A stretch of DNA of 64,000 bases from Pyrrhoderma lamaoense (taxonomy: Eukaryota; Basidiomycota; Agaricomycetes; Hymenochaetales; Hymenochaetaceae). Position numbers and translations under genes: made by a program. The stretch covers positions 992,001 through 1,056,000 of the forward strand of contig NBAZ01000006.1 in the NCBI GenBank assembly GCA_002794735.1. The letters run 5' to 3'. The notes beneath the pieces were generated by a model that was given only the letters and a program-made list of their open reading frames with translations, made no database searches and was not told where the DNA came from. This document shows positions 12,649-24,683 of the stretch, in pieces. The first letter of the stretch is position 1, and the number at the start of each line of letters is the position of its first letter.

Positions 12649-13045
12649 ATATACTAAATATTCCAGGAAAGATGATGGTATATAGGGTACAAGTAATAAT
12701 TATAACCTGGGAAGGCGTAGAGAATTAGAGTCAATGCACTGATGACTACAGCAGCGGGCTGGACCTTTCTTGAGTTACTTACCAAATTTAACTCCAGTTT
12801 TTGGAGAATGACTTGAAATGGATAATTTGGAGCCTGATCAAACCCAATTCAGGATCTTTATCGCAAAAAAGGGAAAAACTAAGAACTTAGAAATCTAAAT
12901 TTAGACTACAATATTGAGTACATGCCTGCGTGCACTCGTGAATCGTGACATCAACTGTCAATTGAGCGGTTGGGAAACGAAAGGATATCGGTTTAGCTGT
13001 CATGTCTCTGACTCTCTCGTCAAGCTTTTAAATCACATATCTTTA
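12649..13045. promoter_or_regulatory. Divergent promoter region, F-box gene / GWT1
   Basis: 397 bp between the start codons of the F-box/LRR gene (-) and GWT1 (+). It must hold both promoters. No defined element is recognised. Confidence 0.45.
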
Positions 13046-15134
13046 ATGGGAACCACTAATTATAAGGAGTCAAAGGAGGCGTTTTTATCTGGTGCGACAG
13101 GTTCCTCCATTTTACATGTTAACTTGGTTTCTTCTGTGGCTTTGGTGAGTCCATCTGGTCAACTATCCAATCTGGTTCATTCTGTCTGATTTCCACTTCT
13201 ACTCGGAAAATAATTAAAAAAGCTTTCGATAGCTTTGTACTACTCGTTTATATCTCGATGGCCTAATTATACGAATTTTGTGCTGGAATGGAGTATACTT
13301 GTTGCTCCTCTTCTCTTGTCAATGACACTATTTGCAGAGATGCCTTTGATGCTATGTTTTCTGCTTCTGATACCAACTGCTTTAATACGTTGCTTTCCCG
13401 AGAAGGACTTTGACGAACCTCCTCTATCTCCTCTATCTATATCTCGTTCCTCTTCCCCTTCTTACTCGAATAGTGGTTCTCAGGTGTCGGATTCTTCTAG
13501 TAAAGTACTGCATAATCCTAGAAACACTATTACTCCCATACCTGCTCTCACCGTCTATCGGGCTCATATGATGTTGATGACGATGCTGGCTATACTGGCT
13601 GTGGATTTCCCCGTATTTCCTCGTTCGCTGGCAAAATGCGAAACTTTCGGGGTTTCGCTGGTATGTTTACATTGATATTCTCCTACTACCACTATCATTC
13701 TTACTATCTTACTTTTCGATAACTGCTGCAGATGGATCTTGGTGTTGGATCTTTTGTGTTCTCTCAAGGAGTTGTTTCTGCAATTCCTTTATTGAAAGAT
13801 CCTTCGTATCTCATAGCTCCGTCGTTGGCAAAGCTTGTTGATATCTCGAAGAAAGTCCTTCCGCTCTTCGTTCTTGGTCTGATTCGGGTTATCTCCGTTA
13901 AAGGGACTGAATACCCAGTGCGTTTTTTCTATTCAACGCTTTTAAGAGGAAGAAGTAATTAACAAAACACTTAGGAACACGTCACGGAATACGGAGTCCA
14001 CTGGAATTTCTTTTTCGCGTTAGCTATACTTCCAGTCTTACAGGTCGCCCTTCATCCTGTGATAGTGTATCTCCCGGTTTCATTACTAGGTTTTCTTGTG
14101 GCTCTATGTAAGGATTTCGCGGTTGATAGCTAAAATCATTAATATATCCTTGCTTCAAGTGCATCAGCTTCTTCTTTCCTTGACTCCATTACAGGACTTC
14201 GCTCTGAACGCTCCTCGTAATAACCTTATCAGTGCGAACAAGGAAGGTCTAGCATCACTATCAGGTGAGTAGCCATCTCACTCTATATCTCAGTCTTCTG
14301 AGTAAAGTTGCAATAGGGTACCTCGCCATCCAGCTTCTTGGGCTATCTGCCGGCACTATCCTGCTTCCTCCATCTCCATCTGACTTTCGTAGACAACAAG
14401 GTGCCCTTCAGGCACAACTTAACACACGTCCCACACAAAGATCAGTTGATAGACCAGTCATAAAATCTCAACGACGACAAAATGACAAAACTGCTATCGA
14501 GCTATTCTCATATGCGTTTTTGTGGTGGACATGTCTTGGGATATGTTATCTAACTGGTCTTGGCGGTGGAGTCTCCAGACGTCTGGTAATTTACAATTTT
14601 TTTACATCGTTCCGAGAAGTTTTTTCCATTGACTAAAGGTACAATTTGTATAGGCGAATTTACCTTATGTGATTTGGGTTGCTGCCTATAATGTGTCATT
14701 TATCATGTTTTATCTTCTGTTGGATGGGTTGGCTCCGAAAGCCACTGATTCTCCTGCTTATCAACGAAAAGAGAAGGGATTTGGACTTGCTCCCAAACCA
14801 ATCAGTATCCATCCTTCTGCGCCTACACGTTCTCCGACGTCTCATGCACCTACGCTTTTAAGTGCTATCAACCTCAATGGATTACTGTTATTCTTACTTG
14901 TGAGTAAATATATCAAAGGGTTTAGTTAGACTTATTAGACTAATCAATCTGATTTATCCGATACCTTGGACTTTTTTTGGATATCAGTCGAATATTGCTA
15001 CTGGTTTAATAAATCTTTCGATGCCGACGATGTATGCATCAGATACAGTGGCAATGACTGTTCTTTCTGCTTATTCCGCTGGCATGTGCCTGGTTGCGTG
15101 GGTTTTGAGAAGGTATCGGGTTTGGAAGCTTTAA
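13046..15134 (+). CDS. GWT1: GPI-anchor inositol acyltransferase Gwt1/PIG-W
   Basis: Eight exons (13046-13144, 13223-13660, 13732-13917, 13975-14107, 14160-14264, 14317-14585, 14654-14899, 14988-15134) give 540 aa in one consistent frame. The enzyme acylates the inositol ring of glucosaminyl-PI in the ER, an early step of GPI-anchor synthesis. Diagnostic segments are [16 protein letters not shown] near the N-terminus, [63 protein letters not shown] and [14 protein letters not shown]. Many hydrophobic helices are visible, as expected for a multi-pass ER protein. The start at 13046 was chosen because the family's conserved N-terminus begins there. Fungal Gwt1 is the target of the antifungal fosmanogepix class. 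Confidence 0.95.
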
Positions 15135-15585
15135 AAGTCTTTATATATGATCGATAATTTCAATGTTTGTTGGCTGTCTCTATTTGTTGTTATTGTGCAA
15201 CATGAAACTTGGGGCTCTTTAAAAGTAAAGTTCAGTTCAGCACTAAGATAAGATACTGATGATGATGGTGTTCTGTATTTCTTGTATCACGAACACAATA
15301 TGATTGTTACGATTGCGAGGGAAGAGAGGGAGAGAAGTACAACTACAATGATCTATAATGTCTATACAAGGATAAAATGATAGCGAGGGGAGTGACTAGA
15401 AAAGGTGATTGAGCCGAAGCGATACATGTACATAGACCAAGAAAAAGTAAACTATCAAGAAAAGGAAAGCGAGAGAAGTGGGGGAGGGGGGAAAGATAGA
15501 TGAGATTGAAGTATAGCAGAAAACCTAGATAACTTAGGGCGAACGAAATAAGTATGAAAGACGAAGAAAAGTAATAAGAATAGTT
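15135..15585. other. Convergent 3' region
   Basis: Between the GWT1 stop and the predicted stop of the membrane protein gene. The open frame continuing here on the - strand is hydrophobic and pyrimidine-driven and is probably 3' untranslated sequence. Confidence 0.45.
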
Positions 15586-17316
15586 TTAATAATAAAGATA
15601 GAGGTTTGTCGTAAATGAGTTGGGAAAAAGGAAAAACGTCAACCTTGTTCCTTCCCCCAAAAACGGTATAAATCCTAACTTGTCCTCTCCTCCAACGCCT
15701 CCAATCCTTTCCGGGGTGTCGTTTTTCCGAGTCTGGGAAAAATAATTGAAACAAAACGTGTAAAATAAGCCAGCGAGTGTTCTGTATGTCAATTGTTGCC
15801 CTTGCCATTGTATTTTTCCTTCAGAATTTTTCGTTATAAGAATAAGCAGTCCAGAAGCTATAGTAGATGCAGTATCGTCTTTGACGATATACACATATGG
15901 GTCGTCGCGGATTTCTTGGGGTTCGATAACGGATACACCTCGGAAGAGACGTGCACTCACGGATAAGGGTGCTTCGGAGATGACGGATGCGGAACATCTG
16001 TTGATATTTGTGTTCTTGGCACCGGGGGTAACTAATAAATTAGATGCGAAAGATGGTGTTGGTGCAGCATAGATGGTGGCAATGTTAATACTATTATTGT
16101 CGTTATTGTCGTTAATGTTGATGATATTGCCGTTGTTATTGCTGTTGCTGTTGAAGTTGGTGGTGGTGATCGTAGGTTGAGATGAATATGAATATGGAGA
16201 AAAAGATAGACGGGGACGTGAGATGGATGGGATATTAAACCTCTTACTCATCCGACTCGTCTTTGAAACTGCGGCTGGCTCAGGTTTTTGAGGCGAATAA
16301 AGATCTGCAGGGAAGACTCGAGTGCTATCCCTGAAGTCATATCCATCCGAGTTTGACCTCTTCAAGTAACTCTCCTGATCTACTTGTTGCTTTTCCTGAG
16401 TCCGTTGTCGTCGTCTATACCATATGAACGCAACAGCGGTAAACAACGTAAATGCGGCTGCACCTCCAACAAGTCCCCCAATCAGTGGACCGAGTTTGTG
16501 TGATGATCCTGAGGTAGTACCACTTTCATCTTGCCTGTTCAAAAAGGTACAAGTTTAGATATGATCATCAGGGTGACTACAAAAAGTGATAGGTGGTAGA
16601 TTTGATAACTCACGTGTAAACAATTTGATCCAGTAGTAGGAGGGATTTCGAGTTATGAAGACCACTCTGTATCACAAGAGTATGCTGTGCATTTGAGAGC
16701 CCCGTCTTTGAAAATACAAGTTGACCAAAGTTGTCTGTACTGGAATTATTACTTGGAGATTGCTGATATTCGCCAACCGTAGCATTATCAATCAAAAATG
16801 TGAGGTCGGTCGACCAGTTTTGGCTTGCAGCCGACCCGGATAAGATGCAGTAGACGTACACGGCGGTACCTATCCATAAGTTTAACCGGGATTAAAGGAT
16901 CAACGAATAATTAGTTTTTTATTTTATTTTTAGTCCAATTACTGTTTTTTAAGGGACTGACACAGCTGAGTGGTGGCTGTGGGGAGAGGGAAAAGGGTAA
17001 GTGGTAAAAATGACTTACCGGAAAATGGCACGAGTGCAGAGACTGTTTGATCGGAATCGCTACTACTAGAGTTTGAAATTCCTTCCATCCAAGTTGCCAT
17101 GAAAGCACTTTGTGAGGGAGAGGGATTTGCGACACAATCATCGTCGCAGGATTGACCCACAAACCAAGAGTTGTTTGGAGTATATGTTATCTTCTGGCCA
17201 TTAACAGGGTCTCCATATTGGTCATCAATAGAGATATTTTGGGAACGAGCGTGGACTGGAATTTGAAACAGAGAAAGGAAGAAAAAGAAAGAGAGATAAA
17301 GTAGTGAAGACAACAT
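15586..17316 (-). CDS. Single-pass membrane protein with secreted ectodomain
   Basis: Exons 17316-17019, 16869-16614 and 16534 to about 15586, up to 500 aa. An N-terminal signal peptide (LLYLSFFFFLSLFQIPVHA) leads an ectodomain of about 170 aa with several N-glycosylation sequons (NIS, NNS, NSS, NAT) and a CDDDC pair. A transmembrane helix (GPLIGGLVGGAAAFTLFTAV) follows, then basic RRRQR and a Ser/Asn-rich cytoplasmic tail with a DDPYVY motif. This ectodomain-helix-tail layout is common in agaricomycete surface proteins and recalls wall-stress sensors, but I do not recognise a named family. The 3' end is uncertain: the last 90 or so codons look less protein-like and may hide another intron. 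Confidence 0.75.
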
Positions 17317-18303
17317 AATGGCCGAGACGAATATTACAAAAGGGTCGCCACCTATGATATGAGTTAATAGATATTTTTAAGGACTGTAAGGTTGAAAAGC
17401 TACTTACAAAAGGGCGGACGAGAAGTCGAAGAAGCGACGAGGGGTTGGGGGGGGAAATTATCGCGAACCTGGACCCAACTCCTTTATAGAGTTCATCCAG
17501 ACATATAAATATCTATCTTGGACTGGATCCAATATCAAATTGATAGAGGTTGCGATGCGTTTTTTATGTCTGGGATCAAAAGGAGTAAAAGGGTTCATGC
17601 ATAGTGATGGCATTTCTCCTAGAGGGGAATGTTACATCGCTTCAAAGTCCTGATCGGCAGAGGAACATATCGAGAAACACAGAGTGCGTGCCGCGGATCC
17701 GATTCATGGTATGTGGGAGAGAGAGAAATAACATATCCTTGGAGATATATCGTCTCTGTAAGAATATAGCACGTTAAACATGTTTTTCAAAAGTCATTAG
17801 TAAGATCAATCCCGTCACTTAAGTCTCAGGGTTAACTAGGCCTGCTTCGATACGACCAAAATTAGAGTTCCTGAAGAACTAGTGTTGATCAACTGCTGAT
17901 TCTTAAGCGTGATAAAATTTGGCATCAATGGGATATGAAGGACTGTGTTACGATTTTATCCAACATTTCGGAGTGACCGCAAGCGAGAAGTTGAGGGAAG
18001 TATGATAGCATAAGAAGAGTAGACTATTCGTGGGAATTCTCAGATTGAATGTGTCGCTTTAATTTAGACTATCTCCTCTGTCGTGACTACCCGTCGACCT
18101 TCAAACACTCACACACGTCCTACAGCTCCGTTTGACGGTGTCAGTGCGGGTCTTTGGGTGTGTATGTTATCGGTGTTGAGTTTGAAGACGCGTTCGACGC
18201 GTTCTTGACGATTAGTTTCCTTCATTTTTTTCTTCTTTAACTGGGAAGAATAACCCCTAATCGAGATCTATCTCACACCTACAACTATTCGGGCTTAACA
18301 ATA
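17317..18303. other. Divergent intergenic region
   Basis: About 1 kb between two divergent genes. It holds both promoters. A G-rich tract lies near 17440-17455. No gene or repeat family is recognised. Confidence 0.5.
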
Positions 18304-20901
18304 ATGTCAGTCTCAAGTCCCTCTCACAGAGCATCTCAGAACAGCTTGAGTCTCCCTCCAAATGCGGGAGACAAGCCAGAACGAAGGAGGTCACACCGAG
18401 TTCCACCTCCACCCGAACCTTTGGATATTGTACGTCCCTCACTATACTTTTTTTGTGCCGTATATGCATTTTTATTTTTATGCTTATGCGTCTTAAAATA
18501 TTTCAGCCAGAGCCAGTCGATGTCCCAGTGAAACGCCCTGCTAGGCGTCCTCCTTCCCCTTTGCGTAATAGCTATACTCCCGATTCGGATGAGGGTAGTT
18601 TCAGCGGTTCGGAAATCGCAGATGATGATGACGGCGACCAGGTGCACTCGCCAAGTCCATCGATGACCAAGTTTGCCAACAATATTGCATCTCGAGTTGG
18701 TGCTTTAGTTGGGAGTACAGGTTCTCGTAGCTCCAATCATCTACCAACTGAGGCCGAAATCGAAGCAGAAGCAGTCAGAGAACGAGAAAGAAGTAGGAGA
18801 GAAGCTGAGAGAATCATGAGACTTGAGGCTGAAGAGCGTAAAATGATTGAGGATGGGGTAAACGCGATGTTTGACCAGATTCAACGTGAACACGCCCAAG
18901 GACTTCCGCCTCCTCCTGTTCGATCTCAAACTGGTCCACCATCTCCTTCCCCTTCACAAAAGGAGAAGGATGGATGGTTCGCAGCAGTTAAAAATAAACT
19001 TACTCCTACTAAGGAACCTTTAACACCTGCACAACAGATCATTCAGGAAACAAAAGCTCGGGAGAAAGAGAAGAAGAAGAGTAAGGATAAGGAAGTTAAA
19101 GAATGGCCTGCCACCCCTTCAAGGAAGTATAGTGATCCTGCATTTTTGAATCTCGCACAGTCGACTTCTCCGGAACCGATCACTCCTCCACGACCGATTT
19201 CTCAGTCAAGTCCAATGATGACACCATCTCCAAAACGTTCAATTGACTTGTCTCAAGACACTCCCCCAATCTATGCTCAGTTTAATAGTCAAGGGACGTT
19301 GGATATTCCAGTCACCCTTTTAACAATAGCTAGACGCTTTGAAAAACTTGAAAAATGGACGGTATCTCATGTTAGGGCATTAGAAGACCGTATGGGCGAC
19401 GTTGAGCGCTGGCTGGTAGAGAAAGAAAAGGAGAAAGAAAAAGAGAAGGAAGAAGCAGCCACTTCTGGACTTGGTAGTGAAAAAGCCAGTTTTCAATCTG
19501 ATGAAGATGAGAATGGAACGAACGAACAATTAGTCGAGATACGTGAAGAACTTGTTGAACTACAAGGTCGTATGGGGGAACTCGGACGAGAGATGGCTAA
19601 ACTCATGACAGCCCCTTCAAATCTTGCATCTGGACCAGCACGCAACGCGGTTGTATCCCAATCCCAGCCCGTCTCCTCCCCGCAGTCGGCTCCTAATCCA
19701 GCGCCTACTCAGGCTTCGTATTCGACTACTAACCTAGTTGCTAATCAGCCTCCCGCACCTGTGCCGCCTACCCAAATTCGATCGCACCACGCTCACTGCC
19801 GACTGTACCGACTGCTCCCCTTTCTACTCCTAGGAATCAAACAAATGCAATTCCACCAAGGCCCCGAGAGAAGCCTATTCTCCACCATCGAATTCAACTC
19901 ATCGTTCGTCATCTATAGTTTCTAGTTCCGGTCGAACTCGGCTTCCATACCCAACTGGAGACTATACCTCACCTCCCGGATCGATTCCGACAAAGCAAGA
20001 CGTCCTTTCGCCAACGAACTCACCTCCATCATCAGTAACGGAAGCAACACGTCGTCGGCCGGTATCTATAGCAGGTCTTCCAACTGCGACGGCGTCTGTC
20101 TTTCTTGTTCCCCAGCCTTCTGGATCAGGTCCAATTTCTTCTGGGATGCCTCCTCGTGGACAAGACTCACCCCCTACACAATCTCTTAGTCCCGTATCAC
20201 CTAGTGGACCGTCCCCTTCAAATTATCGGGTGTCTAATATTAGCCCGACTCCTCGCAAAAGGTATACTGTTGCTCTGGGTCAGCCGATTACAGGCCTAAG
20301 CGCCGCTAGTACCGACTTTGACGAACTTGACTCTCGAGAATCTCGGCACCGTTATGCATATACTGCTTCTACCTCTGAGAGTGATGATCACGACGATAAC
20401 TCCTTTATGAGCGTAGAATCTGGTGCGGAGTCTGAAGGTAGAACATTTGGGCATTCAAGGGAGGATACAATTGGGAAGAGTGAAGTAAAATTGACTTCTG
20501 CGATGGCTAATCCACCCAATATGCCGAATGATACTTTGAAACGAGGAAACTCGACATCGCCCCGCGGTTCAGCATCAAACTCACCTGGCATGCGTATGCG
20601 TGCTCAATCAAGCTACGGTCCTCCGAGCGGTTATAATTATGGTGCTCTTTCGCGAGCGTCTTCCCCATCCAACTCGAATTCTCCTGTACCGATCACACCT
20701 CTGCGTCCGCGTGTACGTTCGAAGTCTATTGATCGGATTGGATTAGGAATATCTGGTCCAAACGGGAAATTCATCGACCCTCTGGTGCTGAGAAGGCAAG
20801 AGATGGAGGCTGAACAACCGAGAATGCCGAAGTTCGAGAGGGGAAAGAAGGTACCTGTTGGTGAACTTGTCGCATTCTTTGACAAAGATAGGCATCGGTA
20901 A
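18304..20901 (+). CDS. Disordered protein with central coiled coil
   Basis: Unrecognised protein of about 815 aa. Exon 1 is 18304-18429 and exon 2 starts at 18507. It is largely Ser/Pro-rich and charged. Two charged helical segments stand out: ERERSRREAERIMRLEAEER, and a conserved-looking block ARRFEKLEKWTVSHVRALED followed by RMGDVERWLVEKE. The C-terminus (GKFIDPLVLRRQEMEAEQPR, then GELVAFFDKD) also looks constrained. The frame changes between 19760 and 19880. A 73-nt intron (19761-19833, pyrimidine-rich, ending CTAG) restores frame. Two missing bases near 19773 and 19873 would also do so and give smoother Pro/Ser-rich sequence. The function is unknown; a cytoskeletal or polarity scaffold is possible. 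Confidence 0.7.
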
Positions 20902-21615
20902 AGCTCATAACTGAGGAATAAAGAGAGGTTTATATCTTGATCAATTATTGTACTGTTTCCGTATTTTTCTTCTTTTCTCTATCTCAGCTCTCATAACCCC
21001 TTGAATCTCCCTTGTACGTGTCTTCTAACCTTCTCTCATCTAACGATCCAATAAGCACTCATTTCTCGCCCAAGTTTCGTTTACCATCCCTATCCATTAT
21101 TGTTTCTTTTTTATAGTTCTTGTTTTTGCCGGGACTTTGTTGGATCATAGTAATCATATTTCTTGTCAGTCTCAGGCTTTATTTTCTCTTGCTTTATATC
21201 TGCACGAACCTAATACGACCCGTATGATTTTACTTAGCTCATGGATGTGTCTATTAATAAATGTTTCCTATTGGATGTTATGTGCTTTTTCAAGTTTTTG
21301 AAGCAACTAGTTGTGCTCAAAATATCCCATAGTTATTAATACTTTAGATAATAAAACTTTAAAGTAGGTTCTAAATTCTTTAATTGACGTGAATGTACGC
21401 ATTGTATATGTCTAGAATATACGTATATGTGGCTTCCGGTTTCTGGATTAGGCAGCCATGAAGACATCGAGACAAGATTGAAGATCGTCACATGTAACTC
21501 GCTAGACCAGCGACAGCGACGACCTGGACTTGGCAGGTCTTTGGTCTGAAGCAAATACGTCCCCAACCTAGCCGACCAACTACAGTCTCTCCTTTCTCTT
21601 GTCTGTCTTTTGCAA
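20902..21615. other. Intergenic region between tandem genes
   Basis: 3' untranslated region of the preceding gene and promoter of the transporter gene. It is AT-rich, with no supported feature. Confidence 0.5.
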
Positions 21616-24200
21616 ATGCATCGAAGAAGATCCTCAAAAGACACGATAAACGAACAGGAAAACCATCAGGTTCTAGGCGAATCAAATGATAGTTTTAGGA
21701 CTTCAGATAATATTTCTTTCCCTCAGAAAAATAAGTCTACTTCTATTTCTTTTCCGGGAGGAGGATCTGAAAATGTACCACCTGAATCTGGAGGAACGTC
21801 ACCACTGCGGATTCGTGTGAACTCAGTGCCATCGCAGCCCCCGGTTAATGATAGTGAGCAACAGCAGCAGAACCAGCAGCAGCAACATCACCACCAACAA
21901 AGTAGTCAAACTAGTATTCCACCAGCCCCTACATACCGTGCTCCTCCTCCTTCTGCGGGGCCATATCGTACAAGCTTTGGATCTCAGGTACAGGGCGGAT
22001 CTCTGCCAATACCTAATGCCTCGCCATTGCGTAAGTCGTTCACGCAGGGATATGCACACGGACATGTACGTGCCATGTCCTCATCGGGAACTTTTGGGTT
22101 TGCTTCACCCATGTCACCTCCCTTGTATGGGTCTTTCCCTTCACGCCCAGTATCGATATCTGCTGTAGGGGGCTCTCCACCCAAAGTCAATGGTTCAGGA
22201 GCACAGGGACATGCTCCACCAGCCTCGCCTACAACGACCCGTAGACCTCATCAGCGCATCCACTCGCGTAACTTGTCTATTTACTTCCCCCGACCTGGCT
22301 CTCTCCCTACGAGCTCTATAGCTGAAGACGGAGATGGCAATAACTTGTATAATGGTGATTCTCAAGAGGTTTCGTTGAATGAAGCAACAATTTCAGATTC
22401 AACGCCTAAATACAAGTCCGTCCGTTTACAGAATCCTCCCGGACCACGGCGTCTTGGAGAAGGGTTCACGTTTGGTGGAAAGCCTCCTGCTGATGTTTCT
22501 TCTGGTCCTAATATGAAAGGAGACATTAATGGAGATGGTTCTAGTGTATCTAGAGCAAAACGTAGGGGTCATCATCACAAACACTCCTTATCACACAACT
22601 TTTTTTCGTTCCTTGAACCAGGCTCACAGCAGTTCCCTATTCATCCAACCTCTTCTCCTTCACCCGAACCTTCTTGGACCCCAGCATCACCTGCACCTAA
22701 CTCTTCTACCTTCTCTCATATGCAAGAAAACGGAACAGCTGTAGGCTTGACGAGTCCAAACCTAGATCATCAAATTTCTTCGATGTCTTCAGGTAAGCTG
22801 CCTAAGGATGCTGTTGCCTTGGCCATAGTGCAGTTTGTGCTTGGAGCTGCTTTGTGGGTGTCCGGACAGCAGGATGGATCACTCGCATGTGCAGGATTAG
22901 GTTATTGGGTTGTATTCGACTCTTTTGGCGTGGCGTTAAAGCATATACTCCCTGTGTACCTCGCTTCAAAGTCTATGCAGTCGAAGACACGAAGGCCTTA
23001 TGGGTATGTTTATATCCCCTATGATCTAACTTTTAATATATGTATACTAATAATGAGGGGCACGTAGTAATGCCCGGATAGAAACCCTCATGCTCTTCGC
23101 ACAGACAGTATACCTCATTTTCTCTTCTGTGTATGTTAGCAAAGAGGCTGTTGAGCATCTTCTTTTGTCTGCTGGAGGAGGTCACCATCATCATCATTAT
23201 GTAGAAGATGATGTTGCCACGGATGGGTAAGAGTCTGATTGATTTTTATCAAACCAAAAAATTATAGCTAATCAACATCCTTTTTCTGAAGAGTTCAGAT
23301 CCCGCTTTTTCTCATCTTAATGACCGTTATATCTCTCTTAAGTACATGCCTATTCTACGACAATCATCGGAGGTTAATCACAAGTAAGTTTTGATTAGTA
23401 TGCTATCGGTTACGTACGTCCTAAACTAGTGTCTTTTTGCCCCAAATCTAGCTAGTGGACACAAACTTCCGTCCTTCTCTCACCTCCTTCGAAGCTCTCG
23501 CAGTTACATTCACTCGTCTCACGTCAGCCCTGCTACAACTATACTTTCCAATCCATTCACCCTCGCTCCTATCGTGTTTTCAATTGCCCTTGTAGGAGGA
23601 GCGTTATTACTTCCGGTGTATGTCTTTAGCCTCCTTTCAACTAGACATATATTAAAACTGAAGGCGATACAGTGCCCAGCAAGAGTCTTATGACATGCTC
23701 CTAGCACTTTTTACAGCAGTTTTAACATTCAAAATTGCATACCCGGCTGCTGAAGTGCAGGGAACAGTGTTACTACAGACAGCTCCACCAAGGGGGATGC
23801 CAGGTGCCAAAATGGAAGCATTCCTGCGAACCATGCGCGAGGTATGTAATTATACGTATCTTACTTTCAATACAGTTGAATCACAACTCATCCTATAAAT
23901 CAGATTGAGAGACATCCTCTTGTCCTTCATCTCCCTGCCCCACATCTGTGGCAGCTCACTCCATCATCTAGTATAGGATTTTCCAGTCTGAAGTTTAAAG
24001 GGGACATGACAGATGCAACGGACTCACTAGTTGTTACGCTTGAATTGCACGTTCGGCGTGATACTGATGATGGGGAACTGGTTACACTGACTAGATGGGC
24101 TCACGAACGATGTAGACTCGCATTAGGGCTGGGAAAGGACAACCATAGTGGAACTGGAAAGGATGAGACCGAGATTACGATTGGGATTGTCAAAGGATAA
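21616..24200 (+). CDS. Zrg17-like cation diffusion facilitator
   Basis: Six exons (21616-23003, 23068-23226, 23292-23383, 23452-23617, 23673-23841, 23904-24200), 756 aa. The first 390 residues are Ser/Pro/Gln-rich and probably cytosolic. The C-terminal half carries the membrane domain: AIVQFVLGAALWVSGQQDGS, WVVFDSFGVALKHILPVYLA, the CDF-type NARIETLMLFAQTVYLIFSS, a His-rich loop (five His, near 23185-23199), two further hydrophobic helices and a soluble C-terminal domain. In yeasts Zrg17 partners Msc2 (Cis4 in fission yeast) to load zinc into the secretory pathway. The large N-terminal extension and weak metal-site conservation fit Zrg17 better than an autonomous transporter. The start is the first ATG of the open frame. 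Confidence 0.78.
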
Positions 24201-24683
24201 GGCTAGATGTCTATGTACTGGTTAACCCTGTGTGTGAAATATGGTATATTATGTATTTTTCCTTTGCTTACTCGCTGATTATGTTTTCTAATCGAATTAG
24301 TAATTCTCTTCACGTTCATTTTGTATCTAATTCAATCTTTATTGAAATTATTCTTCCTTTTCCGTTTGTTTGTGCACGTGAGGAAGTTAATGATCGACAA
24401 ACATGTCGGAGTTTGATTTTTGTTGTGGCTGACTCGGAGCATTACGTATCGTTTACATCCACGTCCCTGGTACAAATAAAGGCCTGCTGCGATTTGTTTG
24501 CTCATCTTGCTCTGGATCCACAACATCCAACGAACTCTATCATCTAATAATTATCCTATCCATCACCTAATCTTTTTTTACCTTAAACGTTCTCTACTTC
24601 TTTATTCCATCAATTCTCCTATCAACCGCTGCTTCGGGCATATCGCGTTTCTGCAAAAGTAGCATACATTCACCCCCTCAGAT
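24201..24683. other. Intergenic region
   Basis: Contains the transporter 3' end and the promoter of the next gene. Nothing else is recognised. Confidence 0.5.
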
